Shown here one piece after another: positions 1-5,954 of a DNA stretch of 13,176 nt. The notes below the pieces were generated by a model, which was not told the DNA's origin, did no database searches, and was given only the letters and a program-made list of their open reading frames with translations. Each line of letters opens with the position of its first letter. The stretch's first letter is position 1. The stretch is taken from the NCBI GenBank assembly GCA_044357715.1, contig JBIKPA010000061.1, positions 1-13,176 on the forward strand, in the 5' to 3' direction. Source of the stretch: IMCC26207 sp044357715 (GTDB taxonomy: Bacteria > Actinomycetota > Acidimicrobiia > Acidimicrobiales > Microtrichaceae). The translations under genes were made by a program, and so were the position numbers.

Positions 1-1333
1 CGGACGCTCTGCGTTCGTCTGCGGGCAGAACCCGATCCGCACGGGTCTGACCAAAGTGGGCATGCCCGGGGCCGATATCGGCCTGCGCCCCGAGGACCCC
101 ACCATTGCCACTGCGCTCAAGGCGCAGGGCTACGCGACGGGACAGTTCGGCAAGAACCACCTTGGCGACCGCGATGAGCACCTTCCCACTGCCCATGGCT
201 TCGACGAGTTCTTCGGCAACCTCTATCACCTCAACGCCGAAGAGGAGCCCGAGCTCGACGACTACCCGACGCCGGAGGACTTCCCGAACTTCAAGGAACG
301 CTTTGGGCCGCGCGGGGTGATCCATTCCTGGGCCAATGACGACGGCACGCAGCGTATCGAAGACACCGGGCCGCTTACCAAAGCGCGCATGGTGACCGTT
401 GACGATGAGTTCCTGGCCGCGGCAAGCACTTTTATCAGGGACAAGGCGGAGACCGAGGAGCCATTCTTCGTGTGGTTCAACTCCACACACATGCACTTCC
501 GCACCCACGTCAAGCCCGAGAGCAAGGGCCGTTCCGGACGGTGGCAGTCCGAATACCACGACACGATGATGGATCACGATGATCTGGTGGGCGACCTGTT
601 GGGTCTGCTCGACGAACTCGGTCTGGCCGAGGACACGATCGTGGTGTATTCCACCGACAACGGACCTCATTCCAATTCCTGGCCCGACGCAGGTACGACA
701 CCGTTCCGTGGCGAGAAGAACACGAATTGGGAGGGCGCATACCGTGTGCCCTGTGTGGTGCGGTGGCCCGAGCGCATCCCTGCCGGCGTGGTGCAGAACG
801 GGATGATGAGCCACAACGACTGGTTCCCGACTCTGCTGTCCGCCGCCGGTGTAGACGACATTGCCGCTCAGCTCAAGGTTGGCGCGGAGCTGTGTGGCAC
901 CAGCTACAAGGTGCATCTTGACGGCAACAACCAGTTGCCGTGGTTGACCGGAGACGCCGCCGAGAGTGCCCGCAATTTCTTCTTCTACGTATCGGACGAC
1001 GGCGATCTGACGGCAATTCGTTACGACAACTGGAAGATTGTGTTCCTTGAGCAACGATGCGAGGGCACGCTGCGCATCTGGGCCGAACCGTTCACCGAAC
1101 TGCGAGTGCCGCTGATCTTCAACCTGCGCACCGACCCGTTTGAGCAGGCGCAGCTCACCTCCAACACCTATTACGACTGGTTGTTGGACCACGCGTTCTT
1201 GGCGATCCCCTGCCAAGCGTTCGTGTTCGAGATGATCCAGACGCTGATCGAGTTTCCCCCGCGGCAGAAGCCGGCGAGCTTCAGCCTCGATCAGGTGATG
1301 GCGAAGCTGCAGACGGGTATGCCTAGCGCGTGA
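1..1333 (+). CDS. Arylsulfatase (sulfatase family), N-terminus cut by left window edge
   Basis: Hydrolyses sulfate esters; type I sulfatases use a formylglycine made from Cys in a CxPSR or CxAGR motif. The reading frame is open to the left edge and its first visible residues, GRSAF, fit the tail of a CTAGR motif, so the catalytic Cys should lie just outside. Visible family marks are the RTGL segment, FGKNHLGD with the active-site Lys, THMHFRTH with paired His, STDNGPH with metal-binding Asp-Asn, and the RGEKNTNWEGAYRVP segment. The GTG and ATG near position 56-62 are internal codons, not the start. The C-terminal part (IFNLRTDPFEQ onward) is typical of the longer arylsulfatases. The gene looks more GC-rich at third codon positions than the stress genes after it (judged by eye). 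Substrate and cellular location cannot be given because the N-terminus is missing. Family call is sure. Confidence 0.93.
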   Translation, partial: GRSAFVCGQNPIRTGLTKVGMPGADIGLRPEDPTIATALKAQGYATGQFGKNHLGDRDEHLPTAHGFDEFFGNLYHLNAEEEPELDDYPTPEDFPNFKERFGPRGVIHSWANDDGTQRIEDTGPLTKARMVTVDDEFLAAASTFIRDKAETEEPFFVWFNSTHMHFRTHVKPESKGRSGRWQSEYHDTMMDHDDLVGDLLGLLDELGLAEDTIVVYSTDNGPHSNSWPDAGTTPFRGEKNTNWEGAYRVPCVVRWPERIPAGVVQNGMMSHNDWFPTLLSAAGVDDIAAQLKVGAELCGTSYKVHLDGNNQLPWLTGDAAESARNFFFYVSDDGDLTAIRYDNWKIVFLEQRCEGTLRIWAEPFTELRVPLIFNLRTDPFEQAQLTSNTYYDWLLDHAFLAIPCQAFVFEMIQTLIEFPPRQKPASFSLDQVMAKLQTGMPSA

Positions 1334-1363
1334 ACCCAGTGTGCAGATGAACGAAGCGGACTC

Positions 1364-1392
1364 CGCCGCCCGGGTATGGATCCCGGGCGGCG
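1364..1392. terminator. GC-rich hairpin after the sulfatase gene
   Basis: A perfect 11-bp inverted repeat (CGCCGCCCGGG at 1364-1374 and CCCGGGCGGCG at 1382-1392) has a 7-nt loop and lies 30 bp after the sulfatase stop. No T-run follows, so this is not a textbook intrinsic terminator. Hairpins without a U-tract are common at actinobacterial gene ends, so a terminator or mRNA 3' end stabiliser is the likely role. Confidence 0.6.
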
Positions 1393-1701
1393 AGTTCGAG
1401 GTGATCACTCGAACATAGATGCAGTCGAACTGATCTCCCGACGACTTTCTGTGCTTTGCAAAACAACATCTGCGTCGCGAGTCACGAGCGGGGTCAACCC
1501 GCTTGTTCATTTCTGAAACCCCGGAGAACACGCCCCCTAGGGGCAGATTTGTTCTGCTGCGCGAGCAACATTGCCACCACAACTAAATCCTTGCAGTCGA
1601 CCGACCCGCAACGACTGAGGACGTTTGACCCTGTTGCGCAGCGCCAAGCCAGCCACATAGTGGGGTCCGACGACCTGCCGGAGTTTTTCTGGCTTGAACC
1701 A

Positions 1702-1706
1702 AGGAG
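1702..1706 (+). promoter_or_regulatory. Ribosome binding site that sets the Hsp20 start
   Basis: AGGAG ends 7 nt before the ATG at 1714. This strong site favours that ATG over the in-frame codons upstream, which would add about 86 residues. Confidence 0.8.
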
Positions 1707-1713
1707 AACAAAG

Positions 1714-2166
1714 ATGACTGCACTTACAAAGCGCGACTGGCAACTCCCGCTTCCCGATTGGACGATGCGGGGAATCCCAGAGCGGATGTCTTGGCTGGGT
1801 CTGCCTGAGCTTGATCTGCTCGCAGAAAGAGACGGGATGCGCCTTGAAGAGTTTCGCGAGGACGGTTCTTTGGTCGTCAAGGCAGAGATGCCAGGTATTG
1901 ACCCCGACAAGGACGTGGAAATCACCGTCAAGGATGGGATCCTTTCGTTGCGTGCAGAGCGGAGGGAACAACACGAGGAGACCGACGAGAAGGGTTTCTA
2001 TCGGTCCGAGTTTCGCTACGGGCAATTCAACCGGCGCATCCCGCTTCCACCAGGAGCGAGCGACAAAGACGTGACAGCAAAGTACTCCGACGGGATTCTG
2101 GAAGTCAGACTTCCGATTATTGACACCCCAAGCAAAGGTGCCAAGGTTCCAGTAACCCGGGGTTAA
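1714..2166 (+). CDS. Hsp20 / alpha-crystallin small heat-shock protein
   Basis: An ATP-independent holdase chaperone of 150 residues that should form cytoplasmic oligomers and bind unfolding proteins. The alpha-crystallin domain spans about residues 42-138, with VVKAEMPGI near the start of the domain, FRYGQFNRRIPLP in the middle and the family signature YSDGILEVRLP at 124-134. The C-terminal tail carries VPV, a variant of the IxI motif that docks neighbouring subunits. The length is typical. The start is chosen by the AGGAG site at 1702-1706. The next gene encodes a Rip3-type protease and a universal stress protein follows; in M. tuberculosis the Hsp20 HspX (Acr), Rip3 and universal stress proteins all belong to the DosR dormancy regulon, so a role in hypoxia or starvation survival is inferred. 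The family call is sure. Confidence 0.95.
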   Translation: MTALTKRDWQLPLPDWTMRGIPERMSWLGLPELDLLAERDGMRLEEFREDGSLVVKAEMPGIDPDKDVEITVKDGILSLRAERREQHEETDEKGFYRSEFRYGQFNRRIPLPPGASDKDVTAKYSDGILEVRLPIIDTPSKGAKVPVTRG

Positions 2167-2183
2167 ATCACTTGCATAGATCG

Positions 2184-2291
2184 GACCCGATGAGGTGACC
2201 ACGCGCAGGAGGCCCCGCAGCGAATGCCCCCGCAGCGAAGCCCCCACCTGTACTAGTACAGGCATTTTCCTGCGAAACGCCTCATCGGGTC
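2184..2291. repeat. Nested inverted repeats between Hsp20 and protease genes
   Basis: Three dyads share roughly one centre. GACCCGATGAGG (2184-2195) pairs perfectly with CCTCATCGGGTC (2280-2291). CGCAGGA (2204-2210) pairs with TCCTGCG (2268-2274). A perfect 16-bp palindrome, CCTGTACTAGTACAGG, lies at 2247-2262. Together they could fold into a long branched hairpin of about 108 nt. The left inner part also has a direct repeat of CCGCAGCGAA. Function is unknown; an mRNA 3' structure for Hsp20, a regulatory leader of the protease gene, or the scar of a small mobile element are all possible. Confidence 0.7.
2247..2269 (+). terminator. Possible Hsp20 terminator
   Basis: The palindrome CCTGTA-CTAG-TACAGG forms a 6-bp stem with a 4-nt loop and is followed by CATTTTCC, a short T-run. 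It lies about 80 bp after the Hsp20 stop. The stem is weak, so termination here would be partial. Confidence 0.35.
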
Positions 2292-2361
2292 TTGCTCTTT
2301 ACCGCCGGCTCTTTTCGCTTCGTCCAGCTGCCTGCACACTCGTGTGGACTGCAAACAGACT

Positions 2362-2381
2362 TGCGGGACTTTGGGCCCTAT
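2362..2381 (+). promoter_or_regulatory. Candidate DosR-type dormancy box before the M50 protease gene
   Basis: The site TGCGGGACTTTGGGCCCTAT matches the published mycobacterial DosR consensus TTSGGGACTWWAGTCCSSAA at 15 of 20 positions, including the invariant GGGACT half and the CC of the other half. It lies 33 nt before the GTG start of a protease whose M. tuberculosis counterpart (Rip3, Rv2625c) is in the DosR regulon. This is a match by eye; no DosR gene is in the window. Confidence 0.45.
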
Positions 2382-2414
2382 CGCCGCGGCGCAGACTTCG
2401 CCACACTGCCTCAG

Positions 2415-3545
2415 GTGAGCGAAACCTTTAGGTTGGGACGAGTTGCTGGGATTCCAATCGGCATGAACTGGAGTGTGCTCCTCGTTCTTTGGCTGATTAG
2501 CTGGAGTCTTGCTGGCTCTTACTTTCCGGCAGTTCTTCCAGGCCATCAAAGCGGCGAATACTGGGCAGCTGGACTCGTTGGAGCGCTTTTGTTCTTCGCT
2601 TCCCTGCTTGCTCATGAACTGGGCCACGCAATCGTCGCCACCCATCTTGATGTTCAGGTCGAAGGAATCACTTTGTGGTTGTTCGGCGGTGTCTCAAAGC
2701 TGAAGAGCGAAGCGACGACACCGCGAGACGAACTTGCAATAGCGGCATGCGGACCCATGATGAGCATTGGGATTTCTCTGGGGTTTCTTCTTGCTGCAGC
2801 GGGTCTAAGCGCAGCGGCCGCACCCGAGTTGATCGTGGGCCTTGGGCTCTGGCTGGGCACGGTGAACGGCATTCTGGCACTGTTCAATCTTGCGCCCGCC
2901 GCTCCGCTTGATGGCGGCCGATTACTCATGGCATGGCTATGGCACCGCCGTGGAAACCGCCTTGAGGCAGTGGTCTCTGCGGCAAACGCCGGCCGGGTGT
3001 TCGGCTACGCACTCATAGTGGTCGGCCTCGTTGAGTTTGCCGTAGGCCTCGGCCTGAGCGGGCTCTGGCTGGTGTTTCTTGGCTGGTTTCTTTTGAGTGC
3101 AGCCCAGTTCGAAAAATCCCAAGCTGTCCAGCTGAATGCTCTGGCCAAGCACCTCGTTGGAGAGCTAATGACTGCCAACCCAGTCGTCGTTCCAGAGAAC
3201 TTGAGTGTGGCTGCCCTCCTTGATGACTTCGTGCTGAGCCACCGTTTCTCGAGCTTCCCTGTTCAGGCGTCAGATGGCAAAATCACTGGTCTTGTCACTC
3301 TGGCAAAGCTCCGGCTCGTTCCAGCGAGCAGTCGGGACATGACCTGCGTGAAGAACATTCAAACCCCGATCAGCGAACTCGTGCTCACCACGCCTGATGA
3401 ACGAGCCGATCAATTAGCTACTCGACTAGCAAGTTCTGCTGATGGTCGAGCACTAGTCATGGATCATGGGACACTCCTAGGGATTGTGTCCTCGACCGAT
3501 GTGATGCGATCCATTGATCGCCTCATGATTCGCCAAGAGGCTTAG
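2415..3545 (+). CDS. Rip3-type M50 site-2 protease with two CBS domains
   Basis: A membrane-embedded zinc metalloprotease that cuts substrates such as anti-sigma factors inside the bilayer. From the GTG start it has 376 residues. The opening FRLGRVAGIPIGMNWS is typical of the family. The zinc motif is HELGH at 67-71, and the second active-site motif is NLAPAAPLDGGR with Asp at 166. Several hydrophobic segments fill residues 18-230. Two CBS domains follow (about 248-303 and 310-372), expected to sense adenine nucleotides. The frame stays open upstream to a TTG at 2292, but that stretch has no family similarity and contains the DosR-like box, so GTG 2415 was chosen; its ribosome binding site is weak. 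The layout matches M. tuberculosis Rv2625c. It converges with the universal stress protein gene, with 8 bp between stops. The family call is sure and the start moderately sure. Confidence 0.92.
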   Translation: MSETFRLGRVAGIPIGMNWSVLLVLWLISWSLAGSYFPAVLPGHQSGEYWAAGLVGALLFFASLLAHELGHAIVATHLDVQVEGITLWLFGGVSKLKSEATTPRDELAIAACGPMMSIGISLGFLLAAAGLSAAAAPELIVGLGLWLGTVNGILALFNLAPAAPLDGGRLLMAWLWHRRGNRLEAVVSAANAGRVFGYALIVVGLVEFAVGLGLSGLWLVFLGWFLLSAAQFEKSQAVQLNALAKHLVGELMTANPVVVPENLSVAALLDDFVLSHRFSSFPVQASDGKITGLVTLAKLRLVPASSRDMTCVKNIQTPISELVLTTPDERADQLATRLASSADGRALVMDHGTLLGIVSSTDVMRSIDRLMIRQEA

Positions 3546-3553
3546 CCCGCCGA

Positions 3554-4468
3554 TTACCGCTTCCGAACCACCATGACGGGCACGTGAGCATGGCCAGTTA
3601 CATAGCTGCCAACTCCCCCGAAGAGCATCCTTTTGAGTGTGCTCTCTGTGTGCGTTCCAACCATAAGAAACCGCGCCCTCTCGTTGTCTGCAACGTTGCA
3701 GAGACCTCGTCCGGGATCACCAACGGTGAGCACTGTTCGGTAGTGGATACCGTGGGCCCTCAGCCCGTTCCCGAGCGTCTTGCTGACTCGGCTAGAGAGA
3801 TCACCGGTGATCTCGGCAAAAGAGATCGGGAGGCCCGCATTAGAGGGGACAAGCGAGCCGTAGTTGCTGCAATGAACCAGCACAACCCCATCCCGAGAAA
3901 GCGCAGGAGCAAGTTGGGCTGCACGACTCTCTAGAAGTCGAGAGTCCTCAGAAGAATCCACCCCTACCACGATCGGGCCGCGGCGAGACTCAGAGCCAAG
4001 TGGAACGATTGCAACATCGCACGGGGCTTGTTCCGTTATTGTCCGGCCGACGGATCCTGGGAAACGACGCTCAACAGCATCAAGGCGGCGGGTTCCAAGA
4101 ACAATCAGATCAATATGGCGAGCTTCTGCATACTGAATCAAGGCCGCGGTCGCCTTGCCCCGAAGAGCAACAAACTCCAGCATCGACAGCGCATTTGGGT
4201 CTGTACTTTCAAGGGTTCGTTCCGCGAAATGCCGCAACGACAGCAATATTTTTGCATCCATCGCTTCTGCCTCTGCAGTACCGCCACTGTTCGCCATCAA
4301 AGGGAGCGCCGGGTACATCCAAGCCCGGGCTACAACCAACTGCACGGCCGGCGGGGTCAAACCATCGCGTCGTAGCGCTGCGTGTTGGACATCTCGGGCT
4401 AGGGCAACTGCCCACCGCAAAGCGGCTGCTGACTGCTCGGTCTCGTCCACTCCGACTAAGAGCCGCAT
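3554..4468 (-). CDS. Universal stress protein with two tandem UspA domains
   Basis: A 304-residue cytoplasmic stress protein made of two Usp domains, like the mycobacterial Rv2623 and Rv2624c type. Domain 1 runs from MRLLVGVDET to VAIVPLG (about 1-158) and domain 2 from PIVVGVDSSEDS to VPVMVVRKR (about 165-304). The ATP-loop pattern G-x2-G-x9-G(S/T) is altered in both. In domain 1 it reads G125-x2-R128-x9-G138-S139, and in domain 2 G271-x2-T274-x9-G284-G285. Nucleotide binding may therefore be changed but is not excluded. The ATG at 4468 is preceded by GGAGG 9 nt upstream on the minus strand. It converges with the Rip3-like gene and diverges from the SnoaL-like gene. Linkage to Hsp20 and Rip3-like genes supports a dormancy or stress-response role. 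Confidence 0.93.
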   Translation of the reverse strand: MRLLVGVDETEQSAAALRWAVALARDVQHAALRRDGLTPPAVQLVVARAWMYPALPLMANSGGTAEAEAMDAKILLSLRHFAERTLESTDPNALSMLEFVALRGKATAALIQYAEARHIDLIVLGTRRLDAVERRFPGSVGRTITEQAPCDVAIVPLGSESRRGPIVVGVDSSEDSRLLESRAAQLAPALSRDGVVLVHCSNYGSLVPSNAGLPISFAEITGDLSSRVSKTLGNGLRAHGIHYRTVLTVGDPGRGLCNVADNERARFLMVGTHTESTLKRMLFGGVGSYVTGHAHVPVMVVRKR

Positions 4469-4559
4469 CTTTGTCTACCTCCAAGTACTTGGCGTGGAGA
4501 TCAGCATTCCTAAATTGCATGCGTGCCGGTAGTGCCAAGAGACCCTATGTGACAAGAAA

Positions 4560-4608
4560 CGTTTGCAGCGGAAAATCGACAGTATGTGTCGATTTTCCGC
4601 TGCAAACG
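4560..4608. repeat. Perfect 22-bp inverted repeat with 5-bp centre
   Basis: The left arm (4560-4581, beginning CGTTTGCAGCGG) and right arm (4587-4608, ending CCGCTGCAAACG) are exact reverse complements, separated by GTATG. An outer imperfect pair, CGTGCCGG (4522-4529) and CCGGCACG (4612-4619), flanks it. It lies between two divergent genes, so it is not at a gene end and lacks a T-run outside the stem. It could be two abutting ends of an insertion element, a regulator site or a cruciform. No transposase or short flanking target duplication was seen. Confidence 0.9.
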
Positions 4609-4643
4609 CGTCCGGCACGTGTCGGTTGACCTGAGCAGTAGGT

Positions 4644-4661
4644 TCTCTGACATGTCAGAGA
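4644..4661. promoter_or_regulatory. 18-bp perfect palindrome containing the SnoaL-like start codon
   Basis: TCTCTGACATGTCAGAGA is a perfect palindrome and its ATG (4652-4654) is the best start of the SnoaL-like gene. It could be an operator or an RNA stem hiding the start codon. The role is inferred only from position. Confidence 0.5.
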
Positions 4662-5116
4662 CCGAGGATTACGTTGCCCTCACCCGACTTCAGTCTGCCT
4701 ATGCAGATGTAATCACCCGGCGCGCCTGGGCAGAGCTTGACCCACTGTTTTTGCCTCAGGCCGTGGTGCGCATCGATACCATCACCCGAGAGGCATTCGA
4801 GGTAGTGGGCGCAGCAGCACTCGGTGACTTCATTGGTACTGCAGTGCAGCGTTTTGAGTTCTTTGAGTTTGTGATCCTCAACTCGCGCTGCAGCCTGTAC
4901 ACGGCTGGAGAGGCTGACAAAGCTGCTGCGCGAATCTTTATGTGCGAGGTTCGCCGAGATGTGGGTACCGGCGACTGGTCGACCGCCTATGGCGTGTACC
5001 ACGACCGCTATGAGCGAGTTGAGGGAACTTGGATGTTCGCCCGGCGTGACTACCAATCGCTCACCCGCACCGATGGGCCGGTGTTTCCCTTTCCGCATCA
5101 CCTTGGGATCGACTGA
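4652..5116 (+). CDS. SnoaL-like (NTF2-fold) domain protein
   Basis: A 154-residue protein with the look of the SnoaL_4 / NTF2-like superfamily. It opens with an N-terminal helix (YVALTRLQSAYADVITRRAWAELDPLF), then VVRIDT and the helix that leads into the curved sheet, and ends with the late strands (ARIFMCEVRRD, WSTAYGVYHDRYERVEGTWMFARRDYQSL). Members include polyketide cyclases, ketosteroid isomerase-like enzymes, dehydratases and non-catalytic binding proteins, so substrate and reaction cannot be assigned. The ATG at 4652 begins the family-like sequence; in-frame GTG codons at 4586 and 4619 would add unlike residues, and 4586 lies inside the 22-bp inverted repeat. The ribosome binding site is weak. 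The SGNH hydrolase gene begins 64 bp downstream on the same strand, so the two may be co-transcribed. Confidence 0.78.
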   Translation: MSETEDYVALTRLQSAYADVITRRAWAELDPLFLPQAVVRIDTITREAFEVVGAAALGDFIGTAVQRFEFFEFVILNSRCSLYTAGEADKAAARIFMCEVRRDVGTGDWSTAYGVYHDRYERVEGTWMFARRDYQSLTRTDGPVFPFPHHLGID

Positions 5117-5180
5117 GCATCCACATAACACTGGCGGCATTGCTACACACTCATGGCGAATCTCGCCTACAACTGGGGCA

Positions 5181-5954
5181 GTGAAAAGTGCAGTAAAGAA
5201 CAAGTTGGCTAAAAGTTGGATGCTGAATACGGCTGTGTTGGCCGTAACACTGCTGCTGTGTGGTGTGGTTGCTGCAGGCTGCTCCGACCAGACCAACGCC
5301 TCGGCTGAGTCCAACGCGACGCCAGTTACTGATGCAAGCGGCCAAATTGTTGCCGCTGCAGCATCACCGGCGAAGAAGATCACCGTTGCGGGGGATTCCA
5401 TCTCGGTGGGTCTCGGCGCATCCCTACGCGAAGCCGTCAACGGTGATGTAACCCTCAAGGTGATTGGCGAGGAAGGCACGGGGCTTGCCCGACCAGATGA
5501 CTTCAACTGGCCGGAACGTCTTCGCACGTTAGCCAGAGACTTTCCCCCAGAAGTGCTGCTGTTGTCACTTTCCTCCAATGATGCACAGGATCTGGCTGAT
5601 GAGAACGGCCAGCGAGTCGTGGCCTACTCACAGTCCGAGGCCTGGGATCAGGAATACTCCAGCCGCCTCGCCGAAAGCTTTGATGCATTCAAAGACTCGG
5701 GAACAACAGTGCTCTGGGTGGGCCACGTTCGAACCCAAAAAGACAAAGTGGGCCTAGCAAACCGACACATTCAACAACTCGCTGCGCAAGTTGCTTCAAC
5801 CCGACCGTGGGTTGTTGTGCAAGATTTGGCCACGCTGTTAGGTACTGGAGATCAAGTTGCCAAAGACTGCTTAGTTCCCGACGGACTGCACCTTAAGACC
5901 GACTGCCTTGACCTAGCTGCTAGGGCACTGAGGGATTTGCCGCCGATAGCGTGA
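5181..5954 (+). CDS. DUF459-type SGNH hydrolase lipoprotein
   Basis: A predicted surface lipoprotein of 257 residues with an SGNH esterase fold. The N-terminus is Lys-rich (residues 2-11), then a hydrophobic core and the lipobox VAAGC with the lipidated Cys at 34. Next comes a Ser/Ala/Thr-rich linker to about residue 63. Catalytic blocks are VAGDSIS with Ser73, the GTGLARPDDFNWP segment typical of DUF459, LSSND with Asn133 and PDGLHL with Asp234 and His237. GTG 5181 is chosen because it gives the basic n-region; ATG 5220 would remove it. GGGG lies only 2 nt before the GTG, a poorly spaced ribosome site. The substrate may be an acyl or acetyl ester of an envelope glycan; this is inferred from the family. 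Its 3' end overlaps the convergent 436-residue gene by 35 bp. Confidence 0.85.
   Translation: MKSAVKNKLAKSWMLNTAVLAVTLLLCGVVAAGCSDQTNASAESNATPVTDASGQIVAAAASPAKKITVAGDSISVGLGASLREAVNGDVTLKVIGEEGTGLARPDDFNWPERLRTLARDFPPEVLLLSLSSNDAQDLADENGQRVVAYSQSEAWDQEYSSRLAESFDAFKDSGTTVLWVGHVRTQKDKVGLANRHIQQLAAQVASTRPWVVVQDLATLLGTGDQVAKDCLVPDGLHLKTDCLDLAARALRDLPPIA

Larger units (their letters stand above)
1334..1713. other. Intergenic region between sulfatase and Hsp20
   Basis: This stretch of about 380 bp holds the post-sulfatase hairpin, a short palindrome CCCCTAGGGG (1534-1543), and the promoter and leader of the Hsp20 gene. An open frame upstream of and in frame with Hsp20 (from 1456) reads as Cys- and Arg-rich sequence unlike any Hsp20 N-terminus, and is treated as non-coding. 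No CIRCE (HrcA) or clear HAIR (HspR) element was seen. A weak dyad GGTC-N4-GACC lies at 1664-1675, within the imperfect DosR-box alignment at 1660-1679, 34 nt before the start codon. Confidence 0.5.

Noticed and set aside
1456..1713. Upstream extension of the Hsp20 frame
   Set aside because: The added residues are Cys- and Arg-rich and unlike any Hsp20 N-terminus, while AGGAG is well placed before ATG 1714.
1537..2265. Minus-strand open frame opposite Hsp20
   Set aside because: It lies over a certain Hsp20 gene with a strong ribosome site and has no family-like sequence.
2161..2291. Integron attC site in the Hsp20-protease gap
   Set aside because: A GTTAAAT box resembling the core site overlaps the Hsp20 stop, but the matching RYYYAAC partner is missing and the stems do not have the attC layout.
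2292..2414. TTG start for the M50 protease
   Set aside because: It would put the nested repeat end and the DosR-like box inside the gene and add residues without family similarity.
4532..4551. DosR-like box upstream of the universal stress protein
   Set aside because: Only about 11 of 20 positions match on the minus strand and the core GGGACT is broken; not better than chance.
4560..4608. Intrinsic terminator call for the 22-bp inverted repeat
   Set aside because: The two flanking genes diverge from it, so no transcript of theirs ends there, and no T-run follows either arm.
4655..5578. Long minus-strand open frame of about 307 codons opposite the SnoaL-like and SGNH genes
   Set aside because: It shows no recognisable domain, and both plus-strand genes under it have clear family motifs; it is a shadow of their codon use.
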